NCBI GenBank assembly: GCA_963700475.1
Contig: CAVOXR010000009.1
Span: 434,001-498,000, forward strand
From: Prado023 sp963700475
Lineage (GTDB): Bacteria > Actinomycetota > Actinomycetes > S36-B12 > CAIYMF01
DNA length: 64,000 bases
Direction: 5' to 3'
Shown: one piece after another, positions 18,491 through 27,081 of the stretch
Layout of the letters: every line of letters begins with the position of its first letter
Numbering within the stretch: position 1 is the first letter of the stretch
The notes under the pieces: model-generated
What the model saw: the letters and a program-made list of their open reading frames with translations, nothing else
The model's database searches: none
What the model was told of the DNA's origin: nothing
Program-made: the position numbers and the translations under genes

Positions 18491-19306
18491 TCAGCCGCCG
18501 ATCTCGATCCGGACGAAGCCGGTGATCTCAGCGCCGTTCTCCGTGGCGTAGGCCTTGACGGTCTTCTTGCTGTCCTGCACCGAGGACTGCTCGAGGAGGA
18601 CCCGGTCCTTGAAGAACCCGTTGACCCGACCCTCGACGATCTTGGGCAGGGCACCCTCGGGCTTGCCCTCCTCACGTGCGGTCGCCTCGGCGATGTGCTT
18701 CTCATGGGCGACGACGTCAGCCGGGACGTCCTCGCGCGTGAGGTACTCCGGACGCATCGCGGCGATCTGCATGCCGACGGCGCGGGCGGTCTCCTCGCTG
18801 CCCTGGTAGGCCACGAGGACTCCGACCTGGGGCGGGAGGTCGGCCGAGCGCCGGTGCATGTAGGTGGCGATGGTGCCCTCGAGCAGCGCGACGCGCCCGA
18901 GCTCGAGCTTCTCGCCGATGACCCCGGACATCTCCTGGATGGCGTCGGCCACGGTCCTGCCATTGGCCATCTCCGCACCCGAGAGCGCGTCGCGGTCCTC
19001 GGCACCGATCTCGTCGGCCAGCACGACGACCTCGTCGGCGAAGGCCTGGAAGTCGGCGTTCTTGGCCACGAAGTCGGTCTCGCACAGCAGCTCGACCAGC
19101 GAGCCGCCCTGCACGGCGACCAGGCCGTTCTTCGTGGTGCGCTCGGCACCACGCTTGGCCGCCTTGGCCGCCCCGGAGATGCGCAGGATCTCCACGGCGG
19201 CGTCGAAGTCGCCATCGGCCTCGGTCAGGGCCTTCTTGCACTCCATCATCCCGGCGGAGGTGAGGTCGCGGAGCTTCTTGACGTCCGCGGCGGTGATCGC
19301 AGCCAT
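18491..19306 (-). CDS. tsf: Translation elongation factor Ts
   Basis: 271 residues. The N-terminal UBA-like domain contains KKLRDLTSAGMMECKKALTEADGDFDAAVEILR. The core has LVELLCETDFVAKNADFQAFADEVV, the conserved TDFVAKN motif that contacts EF-Tu. It is the nucleotide exchange factor for EF-Tu. It lies 137 bases after rpsB, with a hairpin in the gap. Confidence 0.97.
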   Translation of the reverse strand: MAAITAADVKKLRDLTSAGMMECKKALTEADGDFDAAVEILRISGAAKAAKRGAERTTKNGLVAVQGGSLVELLCETDFVAKNADFQAFADEVVVLADEIGAEDRDALSGAEMANGRTVADAIQEMSGVIGEKLELGRVALLEGTIATYMHRRSADLPPQVGVLVAYQGSEETARAVGMQIAAMRPEYLTREDVPADVVAHEKHIAEATAREEGKPEGALPKIVEGRVNGFFKDRVLLEQSSVQDSKKTVKAYATENGAEITGFVRIEIGG

Positions 19307-19397
19307 GGGCTGTCCTTTCTCAGGTGGGGCGTGTGGGCCCCGGATAGCGGGCGAGCACCGGGCCGCCCGTGCGCCTCGGCAGGGGCGGGTCCGGTGT

Positions 19398-19429
19398 CAG
19401 CGGCAGCGCTCGGAGCTGCTGCCGCGCTG
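19398..19429 (-). terminator. Possible attenuator hairpin between rpsB and tsf
   Basis: CAGC-GGCAGC at 19398-19407 can pair with GCTGCC at 19418-19423 and GCTG at 19426-19429, with a small bulge. It lies in the rpsB-tsf gap and could lower tsf expression relative to rpsB. No U-tract. Confidence 0.35.
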
Positions 19430-19443
19430 AACGTGGGTGGTGA

Positions 19444-20712
19444 CTACTCGGCAGCCTTCTCGGCGGCAGCCTCTGCCGCCTCGGCATCGACGTCGATCGC
19501 CACGGCCTCGGCGACGACGGCCTCCTCGACCGCCTCCTCAGCGACGGCCTCGGCGACGACTGCCTCGACAACTGCCTCCTCGGCAACGGCCTCGGCAACG
19601 TCAGCCTCGACGACCGCCTCCTCAGCGATCTCCTCGGCGACAAGGGCCTCGACAATGGCCTCCTCGGCGACAAGCTCGTCGGCGACAGCGACCTCAACAG
19701 CGATCTCGGCGTCCTCGACGGGGATCTCCCCGGCCTCAGCCTCGACGACCGCCTCCTCAGCGATCTCCTCGGCGACAAGGGCCTCAACCACGGCGTCCTC
19801 GGCGACGGCCTCAGCCACGACGGCCTCGACGACCGCGTCCTCGGCGATCTCCTCGGCCACGATGGCCTCAGCCACCGCCTCCTCAGCGACGGCCTCGGCG
19901 ACAACTGCCTCCGCGACGGCCTCCACCGCAACGACCTCAGCAACGGCCTCGGCCTGGTGGGCAGCCAGCAACTCGGCCTCCCACTCGGCCAGCGGCTCGA
20001 CGGCCTCGGCGGTCCCGCCGCTGGCGCGGGCAACCAGGCCCTCAGCGACGGCGTCGGCGATCACGCGGGTGAGCAGTCCGACAGCGCGGATCGCGTCGTC
20101 GTTGCCCGGGATCGGGAAGTCCACGACGTCGGGGTCGCAGTTGGAGTCCAGGATCGCGATGACCGGGATGCCCAGCTTGCGCGCCTCGCCGACGGCGATG
20201 TGCTCCTTGTTGGTGTCGACGACCCATACGGCCGACGGGATCTTGCTCATCTCCCGGATGCCGCCCAGGGTGCGCACGAGCTTGTCCTTCTCGCGGCGCA
20301 GGACCAGCAGTTCCTTCTTGGTCATGCCGGAGCCGGCGACGTCATCGAAGTCGATCTGCTCGAGCTCCTTGAGGCGCTGCAGGCGCTTGTACACGGTCTG
20401 GAAGTTGGTGAGCATGCCGCCCAGCCAGCGCTCGTTGACGTAGGGCATGCCCACGCGCGACGCCTGCTCGGCGACGGCCTCCTGGGCCTGCTTCTTGGTC
20501 CCGACGAACATGACGGTCCCGCCGCGCGACACAGTCTCCTTGACGTAGGAGTAGGCGCGGTCGATGGAGGTCAGCGACTGGGTCAGGTCGATGATGTAGA
20601 TGCCATTGCGCTCGGTGAGGATGAAGCGCTTCATCTTGGGGTTCCAGCGCCGGGTCTGGTGCCCGAAGTGGACACCGCTCTCCAGCATCTGGCGCATCGT
20701 GACGACGGCCAT
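19444..20712 (-). CDS. rpsB: 30S ribosomal protein S2 with a long repetitive C-terminal extension
   Basis: 422 residues against 230-300 in most bacteria. Residues 1 to about 235 are a normal S2: MRQMLESGVHFGHQTRRWNPKM, VMFVGTKKQAQEAVAEQA, YVNERWLGGMLTNF and VWVVDTNKEHIAVGEARKLGIPVIAILDSN. From about residue 255 to the end it is almost wholly Ala, Glu, Val and Ile, built from a 14-residue unit of the form VAE(A/E)(V/I)AE(E/D)AVVEA. The frame stays open throughout and ends in EKAAE. The start ATG has GAGGA upstream. The extension is probably helical and strongly acidic; its role is unknown. Confidence 0.96.
   Translation of the reverse strand: MAVVTMRQMLESGVHFGHQTRRWNPKMKRFILTERNGIYIIDLTQSLTSIDRAYSYVKETVSRGGTVMFVGTKKQAQEAVAEQASRVGMPYVNERWLGGMLTNFQTVYKRLQRLKELEQIDFDDVAGSGMTKKELLVLRREKDKLVRTLGGIREMSKIPSAVWVVDTNKEHIAVGEARKLGIPVIAILDSNCDPDVVDFPIPGNDDAIRAVGLLTRVIADAVAEGLVARASGGTAEAVEPLAEWEAELLAAHQAEAVAEVVAVEAVAEAVVAEAVAEEAVAEAIVAEEIAEDAVVEAVVAEAVAEDAVVEALVAEEIAEEAVVEAEAGEIPVEDAEIAVEVAVADELVAEEAIVEALVAEEIAEEAVVEADVAEAVAEEAVVEAVVAEAVAEEAVEEAVVAEAVAIDVDAEAAEAAAEKAAE
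19447..19950 (-). repeat. Tandem 42-bp (14-residue) repeats in the rpsB 3' end
   Basis: The coding tail of S2 consists of about nine imperfect units of 42 bases, one per 14 residues, for example VVAEAVAEDAVVEA, LVAEEIAEEAVVEA, DVAEAVAEEAVVEA and VVAEAVAEEAVEEA. Units vary mostly at positions that keep Ala/Val/Glu. A less regular section (GEIPVEDAEIAVEVAVADE) interrupts the array in the middle. The copy number may vary between strains. Confidence 0.85.
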
Positions 20713-20984
20713 GGGTGGTCCTCTTTCATGCGCGGCGGCGCCGCGCGGTCGGTTGTCACGACCACCGGGCGGTGGTCGTCCTGATGCCCCCAGCTGGTCG
20801 GGCTGCCGTGGCAGACCGTTCCGACCAGTTGCACGTGCTCAGGGCATGCGAATTCGGGTCCCGGAGGATCCGTGCGCCAAGTCTACGCCGAACTCGCGAC
20901 CGGGCGGAAATCCCGCCGCGCCGTTGTCCACAGATTGCTCCGTGACCCCTGCCCAGGACGCCCGCGTGGGCACAAGGTGGGCCC
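20713..20984. promoter_or_regulatory. Divergent rpsB / M23 peptidase region with stacked hairpins in the rpsB leader
   Basis: On the rpsB strand two strong inverted repeats precede the gene. One has 10-base perfect arms around GG at 20758-20779 (ACGACCACCG on the plus strand). The other is CTGGTCGG/CCGACCAG at 20794-20801 and 20821-20828, enclosing a smaller CTGCC/GGCAG stem. A GC-rich dyad lies at 20731-20747, just before the ribosome-binding site. S2 leaders in several phyla are autoregulatory RNA elements; this may be one. Confidence 0.5.
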
Positions 20985-21467
20985 ATGGCCCTCCGCCCGA
21001 TCGCTGCAACCATGGCCGTCACTCTGCTGCTGGGGTCACCGAACGCCGCCCGGGTCCAGGACGAGCTCCTGTGGCGGCCGCCGATCACGCCCGTGACCGT
21101 GGTGCGCCCGTTCGATCCCCCGGTTCAGCGGTGGCTGCCCGGTCACCGCGGGGTGGACCTGCGGGCCACTCAGGGACAACGGGTCCGCGCCGCCGGGGAT
21201 GGTCGGGTGGCGTTCGTCGGAACGCTCGCGGGGCGCGGAGTAGTCACGATCCATCACGGCGACCTGCGCACGACCTACGAGCCGGTCGACGCTCTGGTCC
21301 GGGTTGGTGAGCGGGTCCGCGCCGGCGAATCGATCGGGACCGTCGGGACCGGCACCGGCCACTGCGGGTCCGGGCGCTGCCTGCACCTGGGGCTCCGACG
21401 AGGTCGTGAGTACCTGGACCCGATGCTGCTCCTGGGACGCACCTCAGCCCGCCTGCGCCCGTGGTGA
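20985..21467 (+). CDS. Secreted M23-family metallopeptidase (LytM domain)
   Basis: 160 residues. The N-terminal about 20 residues (MALRPIAATMAVTLLLGSPNAA) look like a short signal peptide. The LytM/M23 domain follows, with the zinc ligands in GHRGVDL (HxxxD) and CLHLGL (HxH). Such genes lie divergent to rpsB in many actinobacteria and are thought to cut peptidoglycan cross-bridges or to regulate such enzymes. The protein is little more than the catalytic domain. Confidence 0.88.
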   Translation: MALRPIAATMAVTLLLGSPNAARVQDELLWRPPITPVTVVRPFDPPVQRWLPGHRGVDLRATQGQRVRAAGDGRVAFVGTLAGRGVVTIHHGDLRTTYEPVDALVRVGERVRAGESIGTVGTGTGHCGSGRCLHLGLRRGREYLDPMLLLGRTSARLRPW

Positions 21468-21480
21468 GGGCCGGGGTGGC

Positions 21481-22353
21481 TCAGTCGTCGTCGAAGGTCC
21501 CGATGCGTGTGCGCATCCCCATCATGGCCTTGGAGTGCAGCTGGCAGATCCGGCTCTCGGTCACACCCAGCACGAGTCCGATCTCCGCGAGGGTCAGGCC
21601 CTCGTAGTAGTACAACGTGACCACGATCTGCTCGCGCTCCGGGAGGGTGTGGATGACCCGGGCGAGGACCTGGCGGGTCTCCTCGTCGTCCAACGCATCA
21701 CCGGGAGCGCTCGTGCGCTCGTCCTCCAGTCGCTCGCCGAGCGTCGAGCCGTCGCCGTGGTCAGCCGAACCGAGCATCTCGTCGAGGGCTGCGACGTGCA
21801 CGAAGGACACTTGGTCGAAGACTCGCCGCAACTCGGGGATGTCCAGGCCGAGTTCCTCGGCGATCTCGCCCTCGCTGGGCGTGCGCTGCAGGCGGGCCTC
21901 CAGGACGGCGATGGCACGCTCGATGTCGCGGGCCTTGGTGCGCACCGAGCGCGGGATCCAGTCGAAGGAGCGCAGCTCGTCGATGATCGCGCCACGGATG
22001 CGGTTGATCGCGTAGGTCTCGAACTTGATCGCCCGCTCGGGGTCGTACTTCTCGATGGCGTCGATGAGCCCGAACACGCCGTACGAGACGAGGTCGCCCT
22101 GCTCGACACTGGCCGGGAGCCCCACACCGACGCGGCCGGCGACGTAGCGCACCAGTGGGGCGTACTGCAGGATCAACTGCTCGCGAATCCCGGGGTCCGC
22201 GGTCTGCTTGTACTCCCGCCACAGCCGCCCCAGCGCCGCCCCGGGCTCATCGAGCTCGCGGACGGCGTCGTCAGGGTCGATCAGCTCGTCCTCGACGACC
22301 TCCGCCTGCGCAAGGCGCAGCGGGCTGTCAGGCGCGGGGGTGGGCCCGGTCAT
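21481..22353 (-). CDS. whiG: RNA polymerase sigma factor of the WhiG/FliA type
   Basis: 290 residues with sigma-70 regions 2, 3 and 4. Region 2 has LILQYAPLVRYVAGRVGVGLP, GDLVSYGVFGLIDAIEKYDPERAIKFETYAINRIRGAIIDELR and DWIPRSVRTK. Region 4 has LPEREQIVVTLYYYEGLTLAEIGLVLGVTESRICQLHSKAM. This is the WhiG/FliA group, which controls sporulation initiation or motility in relatives. No flagellar or spore genes are in the window, so the target set is unknown. The start overlaps xerC by 26 bases. Confidence 0.9.
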   Translation of the reverse strand: MTGPTPAPDSPLRLAQAEVVEDELIDPDDAVRELDEPGAALGRLWREYKQTADPGIREQLILQYAPLVRYVAGRVGVGLPASVEQGDLVSYGVFGLIDAIEKYDPERAIKFETYAINRIRGAIIDELRSFDWIPRSVRTKARDIERAIAVLEARLQRTPSEGEIAEELGLDIPELRRVFDQVSFVHVAALDEMLGSADHGDGSTLGERLEDERTSAPGDALDDEETRQVLARVIHTLPEREQIVVTLYYYEGLTLAEIGLVLGVTESRICQLHSKAMMGMRTRIGTFDDD

Positions 22354-23245
22354 AACTGCTCCTGAGGCGCTCGATCGAGACGTGGGTGTAGATCTGGGTC
22401 GTGCCGAGACTAGCGTGACCGAGCACCTCCTGGACGGAACGCAGGTCCGCGCCGCCCTCGACTAGGTGTGTCGCCATCGAGTGCCTCAGCCCGTGCGGTC
22501 CCACATCGGGGGCGTCGGGCACATGCGCGAGCAGTCCGTGGACCGCGCGACGGACCACCCGAGCGTCCACGCGGCCGCCCCGAGCACCCAGGAACAGCGC
22601 GTCGCCACTGGTCGGTCCCGACAGGCGCACGCGGCCCTCGTTGATCCAGGTGTGCAGGGCCCGCGCGGCGGGGTTGCCGAACGGGACGACGCGTTCACGC
22701 GCGCCCTTGCCCAGGACCCGGGCGGTCTGGCGCGACCAGTCGAGGTCGGCACACTGCATCCCCACCAGTTCGGAGACCCGCATCCCGGTCGCGTAGAGCA
22801 GCTCGAGCATGGCGACATCACGCTGGTGCACTGGGTCCGAGTCATCGGCGCGCAGGGTGGCCACAGCCATGAGCTCCTCGACCTGGCCAGGTCGAAGGAC
22901 GTCGGGGATCCCCCGCCTGGCCACAGGTGCACTGAGCCGGGCCGCCGGATCCACCTCCACAAGGCCCTGTCGCATCGCCCACCCCGTGAAGCTGCGAGCT
23001 GCGGCCACGTGCCGGGAGATCGTCGCCCGGGCTGCCCCGCGGCGGTCCATGCCTGCGAGCCAGGCGCGTAGTACTGCGAGGTCCAGGTCGGGCAGCTCGC
23101 CGACGCCCCTTTCTGCGGCGAACCCAAGGAGGTCCGCGACATCGCCGACGTACGCACGCACCGTGTTGGGGCCACGACCACGCTCGTCGCGCAGGTGCGT
23201 GGTGAAGCCAGTCAGTGCCTCCTCCAGCGCGATCGGCAGGGTCAC
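22328..23245 (-). CDS. xerC: Tyrosine recombinase XerC
   Basis: About 305 residues from GTG 23245 (VTLPIALEEALTGF); a GTG at 23263 would add six. An N-terminal SAM-like core-binding domain contains NTVRAYVGDVADLLGF. The catalytic domain has the R-H-R-H-Y set: ATGMRVSELVG, HGLRHSMATHL, LGHASLGTTQIYTHVS. With XerD it resolves chromosome dimers at dif. It is between dprA and the sigma factor, as usual in actinobacteria, with no sign of an integrative element around it. Confidence 0.92.
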   Translation of the reverse strand: MTLPIALEEALTGFTTHLRDERGRGPNTVRAYVGDVADLLGFAAERGVGELPDLDLAVLRAWLAGMDRRGAARATISRHVAAARSFTGWAMRQGLVEVDPAARLSAPVARRGIPDVLRPGQVEELMAVATLRADDSDPVHQRDVAMLELLYATGMRVSELVGMQCADLDWSRQTARVLGKGARERVVPFGNPAARALHTWINEGRVRLSGPTSGDALFLGARGGRVDARVVRRAVHGLLAHVPDAPDVGPHGLRHSMATHLVEGGADLRSVQEVLGHASLGTTQIYTHVSIERLRSSYDRAHPRA

Positions 23246-23266
23246 GTGCCCATGCTGCCCCACGTG

Positions 23267-24391
23267 TCACGCACATCGACGCCATCCCGGCCCCGTGCGT
23301 CGGGCGAGTCCGACGATCTCGAGCAGCCCCAGGTGCGCCAGGCAGGCTGCGGGGCTGATGCCCACGCCTTCGGCTACCGAATCCACGCTTCGGGTCCCCC
23401 TGCGGGACAGTGCCTCCAGAACCGCGCGGGCCTCGTCAGGCAGGCCGCGGAGACGGGCCGCCTCGGCCGCTTCGGCCGCGTCCACCGTCTCGCCCTCACC
23501 GATCCCCGCGGCGGTGTCCGCCGCTACTCCTTGGCCAGTGAGCAGCGAGGCGACCTCGACGCTGTCGCTGACGGCGCGTGCCACCTGCTCATGGAGCAGG
23601 CGGTTGGTCCCGGAGCTGGCCATCGAGGTGACCGGCCCGGGCACGGCCATCACCACGCGGCCCAGCTCCAACGCTCGCGAAGCTGTCGAAACCGCACCAC
23701 TGCGCCGGGCGGCCTCCACAACGACCGTCCCGCGGCTCAGCGCCGCGATCACCCGGTTGCGGGCCAGGAACCGGTGCTTGAGGGGCTGACTGCCGGGGGG
23801 CAGCTCAGAGACGACCAGACCCGAATCGGCGATCCGGGCGAGCAGGGCGTCGTGGGCCCGGGGGTAGGCGACGTCCACCCCACAGGCGAGCACGGCAACC
23901 GTCGGGCCGCCGACAGCCAACGCCGCCCGATGCGCGGCCGCGTCGATCCCGAACGCCCCTCCCGAGACCACCGCCCACCCGTCCTCTGCCAGCCCTCCAG
24001 CCACGGCGGCCGTGGCGCGCTCGCCATAGGCCGTGCAGGCGCGGGCCCCGACGACAGCGACCGAGCGCAGTGCGGCCGCCCGAAGGTCCAACGGGCCCCG
24101 GATCCAGAGGGCCAGTGGGGGCTCGGAGAGGTCGAGCAGCTGGCTCGGGTACTCCGGCTCGCCCGCGACCACGACCCGGACGCCGCGGCGGGACATCTCC
24201 ACCAGCATGTCGGGCACCTGCTCCGGGTCGAGACGCCCGACCGCGCGGGAGGCCCGCCGTTGTGTGCCGACACGGGCGAGGACCGCATCAACACCATGCT
24301 CAGCGACCATCTCCGTGATCCCCGGTGTCCCCGGCTCCACCAGACAGGCGAGCGCGATCGCGCGCAGCCGTTCAGGGCTGACTCCCACCAT
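23267..24391 (-). CDS. dprA: DNA-processing protein DprA (Smf)
   Basis: About 374 residues. The Rossmann-like core has SVAVVGARACTAYGERATAAVAGGLAEDGWAVVSGGAFGIDAAAH and TVAVLACGVDVAYPRAHDALLARI, ending with FLARNRVIAALSRGTVVVEA. A C-terminal winged-helix remnant follows. DprA loads RecA on incoming single-stranded DNA. ATG 24391 has GGAGG close upstream; ATG 24403 is an alternative. It is next to comM, but no DNA-uptake machine is in the window. Confidence 0.93.
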   Translation of the reverse strand: MVGVSPERLRAIALACLVEPGTPGITEMVAEHGVDAVLARVGTQRRASRAVGRLDPEQVPDMLVEMSRRGVRVVVAGEPEYPSQLLDLSEPPLALWIRGPLDLRAAALRSVAVVGARACTAYGERATAAVAGGLAEDGWAVVSGGAFGIDAAAHRAALAVGGPTVAVLACGVDVAYPRAHDALLARIADSGLVVSELPPGSQPLKHRFLARNRVIAALSRGTVVVEAARRSGAVSTASRALELGRVVMAVPGPVTSMASSGTNRLLHEQVARAVSDSVEVASLLTGQGVAADTAAGIGEGETVDAAEAAEAARLRGLPDEARAVLEALSRRGTRSVDSVAEGVGISPAACLAHLGLLEIVGLARRTGPGWRRCA

Positions 24392-24403
24392 GCGACCTCC
24401 CAT

Positions 24404-25939
24404 TCACGTGTCCCCGCGCAGGGTCAGGGCCCTTCCGACGTGCTCCAGGGTCGGTCGGTCACTGCCCGCCAGGTCCGCCAGGCTCCACGCGACCCGAATG
24501 GTGCGGTCCGCCCCGCGGGCGCTCAGCCGGCCGGCGGAGATCGCCGCCCCCAGGACGTCCGACGCATCCGTGTGGGGGGCCAGTGGGCCGCGCAGGAGCG
24601 AGGACGGCTGTGCCCCGTTCTGGGCAGGCGGCAGGCCCAGCTCAGCACAGCGGCGGAACGCCCGCTCCCTGGCCAGGGTGACCCGGGCACGCACGGATGC
24701 TGAGTCGAGGCTCCCCCGCTCCGGTGACCACGAGGCTCGGGCGGGGGGACCAATCGCCATGCGGATGTCCACGCGGTCCATCAACGGCCCTGAGAGCTTG
24801 GCGAGGTAGCGGCGGCGGTCCACCGACCTGCATGTGCACTCCTGGCCTGCCCCGTCGCCGACGCCACACGGGCATGGGTTGGCTGCCAGGACCAGCTGGA
24901 ACCGGGCAGGCATCCGTGCGGTGAACCCCGCCCGCGCGATGCACACCACGCCGGACTCCAGCGGCTGGCGCAACGACTCCAGGCACGCGGACCCGAACTC
25001 CGCTGCCTCGTCGAGGAAGAGCACCCCGGCGTGGGCGAGGGTCACGGCTCCCGGGGTCGGCTGGCCGCCACGACCGCCCCCGACCAGGGCTGCGACGGTG
25101 GCCGTGTGGTGGGGCGCCTGGAACGGCGGCCGGCGCACGAGCCCCTGGACGTCCGCGACGACAGATCGGATCGCCGTGACGGTCAGGGCGTCGTCGTCAG
25201 CGAGGTCGGGCAGGATCGTCGGCAGCCGTTCAGCGAGCAGGGTCTTGCCGACTCCGGGCCGCCCGACCATGGCCACGTGGTGCCCGCCGACTGCCGCGAC
25301 CTCCAGGGCTGCCACTGCCTCCGGCTGACCGAGCACATCGGCGAGATCGGGCTCGGGCGCGGCAGGTCCAGCTCCTGGCACCTCCCGTTCAGCCGGCGAC
25401 CCTCCCGCGGGCGGCTCGTCGACGGTGGCTCCGGTCACGAGCTGGCCCCAGTGCCGCAGGGAGGCGACCCCCACGGCGTCCACTCCCGGGACCACCCCGG
25501 CCTCGATCACGTTGTCCTGCGCAACGACGATCCGGCTGCGACCGGCACGCACACCCGCCACAGCCGCTACGACCGCGCCACGCACCGGGCGGACCCGCCC
25601 GTCGAGCCCGAGCTCGGCGAACAGGATCGCGTCCTCGAGCGGCTCGGACGGGATCTGGCCGTCGGCCGCGAGGATCGCCGACGCGATTGCCAGGTCGAGC
25701 CCCGATCCGCGCTTGTGCAGCGACGCCGGCGAGAGCCCGACCGTGATCCGCACCTGTGGCCATCGGGCACCGCTGTTGAGGACGGCGGCCCGAACCCGGT
25801 CGCGGGCCTCGCCCACGGCTGTGTCTGCCAGGCCCACGATCGACATCCCGGGCAGGCCGGAGGACAGGTGGGCCTCGACCTCCACGAGGTGGGCGTCCAC
25901 TCCGGAGATCACGACCCCATGCGCACGCGCCAGAGACAT
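24404..25939 (-). CDS. comM: Mg chelatase-like AAA+ ATPase ComM/YifB
   Basis: 511 residues. An N-terminal Lon-protease-like S5 domain (GMSIVGLADTAVGEARDRVRAAV) is followed by the AAA+ core with Walker A GRPGVGKTLLAERLP, Walker B GVLFLDEAAEF and the arginine-finger region. A Cys cluster (NPCPCGVGDGAGQECTC) and a C-terminal helical domain end the protein. ComM is a helicase that helps branch migration during natural transformation. Its ATG overlaps the yraN stop (TGATG). Confidence 0.94.
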   Translation of the reverse strand: MSLARAHGVVISGVDAHLVEVEAHLSSGLPGMSIVGLADTAVGEARDRVRAAVLNSGARWPQVRITVGLSPASLHKRGSGLDLAIASAILAADGQIPSEPLEDAILFAELGLDGRVRPVRGAVVAAVAGVRAGRSRIVVAQDNVIEAGVVPGVDAVGVASLRHWGQLVTGATVDEPPAGGSPAEREVPGAGPAAPEPDLADVLGQPEAVAALEVAAVGGHHVAMVGRPGVGKTLLAERLPTILPDLADDDALTVTAIRSVVADVQGLVRRPPFQAPHHTATVAALVGGGRGGQPTPGAVTLAHAGVLFLDEAAEFGSACLESLRQPLESGVVCIARAGFTARMPARFQLVLAANPCPCGVGDGAGQECTCRSVDRRRYLAKLSGPLMDRVDIRMAIGPPARASWSPERGSLDSASVRARVTLARERAFRRCAELGLPPAQNGAQPSSLLRGPLAPHTDASDVLGAAISAGRLSARGADRTIRVAWSLADLAGSDRPTLEHVGRALTLRGDT

Positions 25940-26295
25940 CACGTCACCCCGCGGAGGTGCTCGATCTCACGTCGTCCGTCGGCGTGGCGCAGGACGCCCA
26001 CCGCATCGATGCGGATCGGGCCGCGGTGCCCGCCCGTCTCCTCGAGCCAGAGCGCTGCCAAGCGGCGGATCCGGGCGAGCTTCACCGGCGTGATGGCCTC
26101 GAGCGGGATCCCGAATCCGGTCCCTCGTCGAGTCTTCACCTCGCAGAAGACCAGGACCGCGCCCTCCCTGGCGATGATGTCGATCTCCCCGTACCGGCAG
26201 CGCCAGTTGCGGGAGACCACCTGAATGCCGCGCTCGGTCAGGTACTCGGCAGCTGCCTGCTCGCCGTCCCGACCGAGCTCCTGTCGATCCCCCAT
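25939..26295 (-). CDS. YraN-family (UPF0102) endonuclease-like protein
   Basis: 118 residues. The restriction-endonuclease-like core is visible: GEQAAAEYLTERGIQVVSRNWRCRYGEIDIIAREG then VLVFCEVKTRRGTGFG, giving the E..D..ExK catalytic pattern. The family function is poorly known. It sits between rnhB and comM, the standard position. Confidence 0.9.
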   Translation of the reverse strand: MGDRQELGRDGEQAAAEYLTERGIQVVSRNWRCRYGEIDIIAREGAVLVFCEVKTRRGTGFGIPLEAITPVKLARIRRLAALWLEETGGHRGPIRIDAVGVLRHADGRREIEHLRGVT

Positions 26296-26349
26296 CTCCG
26301 TCCACCCCCGGGGCCAACCCTGCGGCGTGCGGGCGCGATGCGGAAGGGG

Positions 26350-27081
26350 TCAGCCAGAAGTTGTGGACAACTCCTGGGAGAACTCCGAACCCTCGGTGCC
26401 CGGGAGGTTCCACGACCTGCGGTGCAGTGACGTGGGCCCGAACCGGCGCAACGCCTCGATGTGGTCGGGGGCGCTGTACCCCTTGTTCAGGGCCCAGCCG
26501 TACTCCGGATGCTGCTCGGCCAGGTCGACCATGATCGCGTCGCGCTCGCACTTGGCCAGGACGCTGGCCGCGGCCACCCCCGCGCACGTCAGGTCGGCAC
26601 GGACGCGGGTCGTCACCCTGGGAGGCACGACGGACATGTCGGCGAGGTTGTCGCCCACGGCGCGACGGGGGTCGGGGAACAGCGCGTCGGGCTCCTCCGG
26701 GACGCTGAGCCAGTTGTGGTTGCCGTCCAGGAGCGCCTGATCCGGGGCCATGCCCAGCAGGGCGAAGGCCCGGGCAGCAGCGACCCGCAGCGCGCAGATG
26801 ATCCCGACAGCGTCCACCTCGTAGGGGTCGGCGTGGCCCACGGCAGACGCGATCGGCCACCGGCGCAGGCGCGGGAGCAGCTCCCGACGGGCGCGCGGGG
26901 TCAGCAGCTTCGAGTCGCGCAGGCCGGTCGGCGCCGAGCCGACCCCCAGGTCCAGGACGACCACACCGACGCTGACCGGACCTGCCAGTGCGCCTCGGCC
27001 GACCTCGTCGACGCAGGCCAACGTCCGGGCCCCCGCACGCAGCATGGCGCGTTCCACCCGCAAGGTCGGCGCCTGCGTCAC
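26350..27081 (-). CDS. rnhB: Ribonuclease HII
   Basis: 243 residues from GTG 27081, whose bases overlap the lepB stop (GTGA). The longer open frame to 27168 is read-through into lepB. The metal-binding set starts with DE in CVDEVGRGALAGPVSVGVVVLD and continues in the LLDGNHNWL and ADLTCAGVAAASVLAKCERD regions. It removes RNA from RNA-DNA hybrids and misincorporated ribonucleotides. The N-terminal 20 residues before the DE motif are usual for actinobacteria. Confidence 0.93.
   Translation of the reverse strand: MTQAPTLRVERAMLRAGARTLACVDEVGRGALAGPVSVGVVVLDLGVGSAPTGLRDSKLLTPRARRELLPRLRRWPIASAVGHADPYEVDAVGIICALRVAAARAFALLGMAPDQALLDGNHNWLSVPEEPDALFPDPRRAVGDNLADMSVVPPRVTTRVRADLTCAGVAAASVLAKCERDAIMVDLAEQHPEYGWALNKGYSAPDHIEALRRFGPTSLHRRSWNLPGTEGSEFSQELSTTSG

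Noticed and set aside
19447..19950. Tandem 42-bp repeats considered as a CRISPR array
   Set aside because: No unique spacers; the units are in frame, degenerate at codon level and part of rpsB.
18449..20443. Plus-strand frame rich in Ser/Thr/Ala opposite rpsB and tsf
   Set aside because: It mirrors the Ala/Glu/Val repeats of the S2 tail on the other strand. The low complexity is inherited from that tail.
22328..23263. Tyrosine recombinase considered as the integrase of a mobile element
   Set aside because: It has the length, residues and neighbours (dprA, sigma factor) of chromosomal XerC, and no attachment repeats or cargo were seen.
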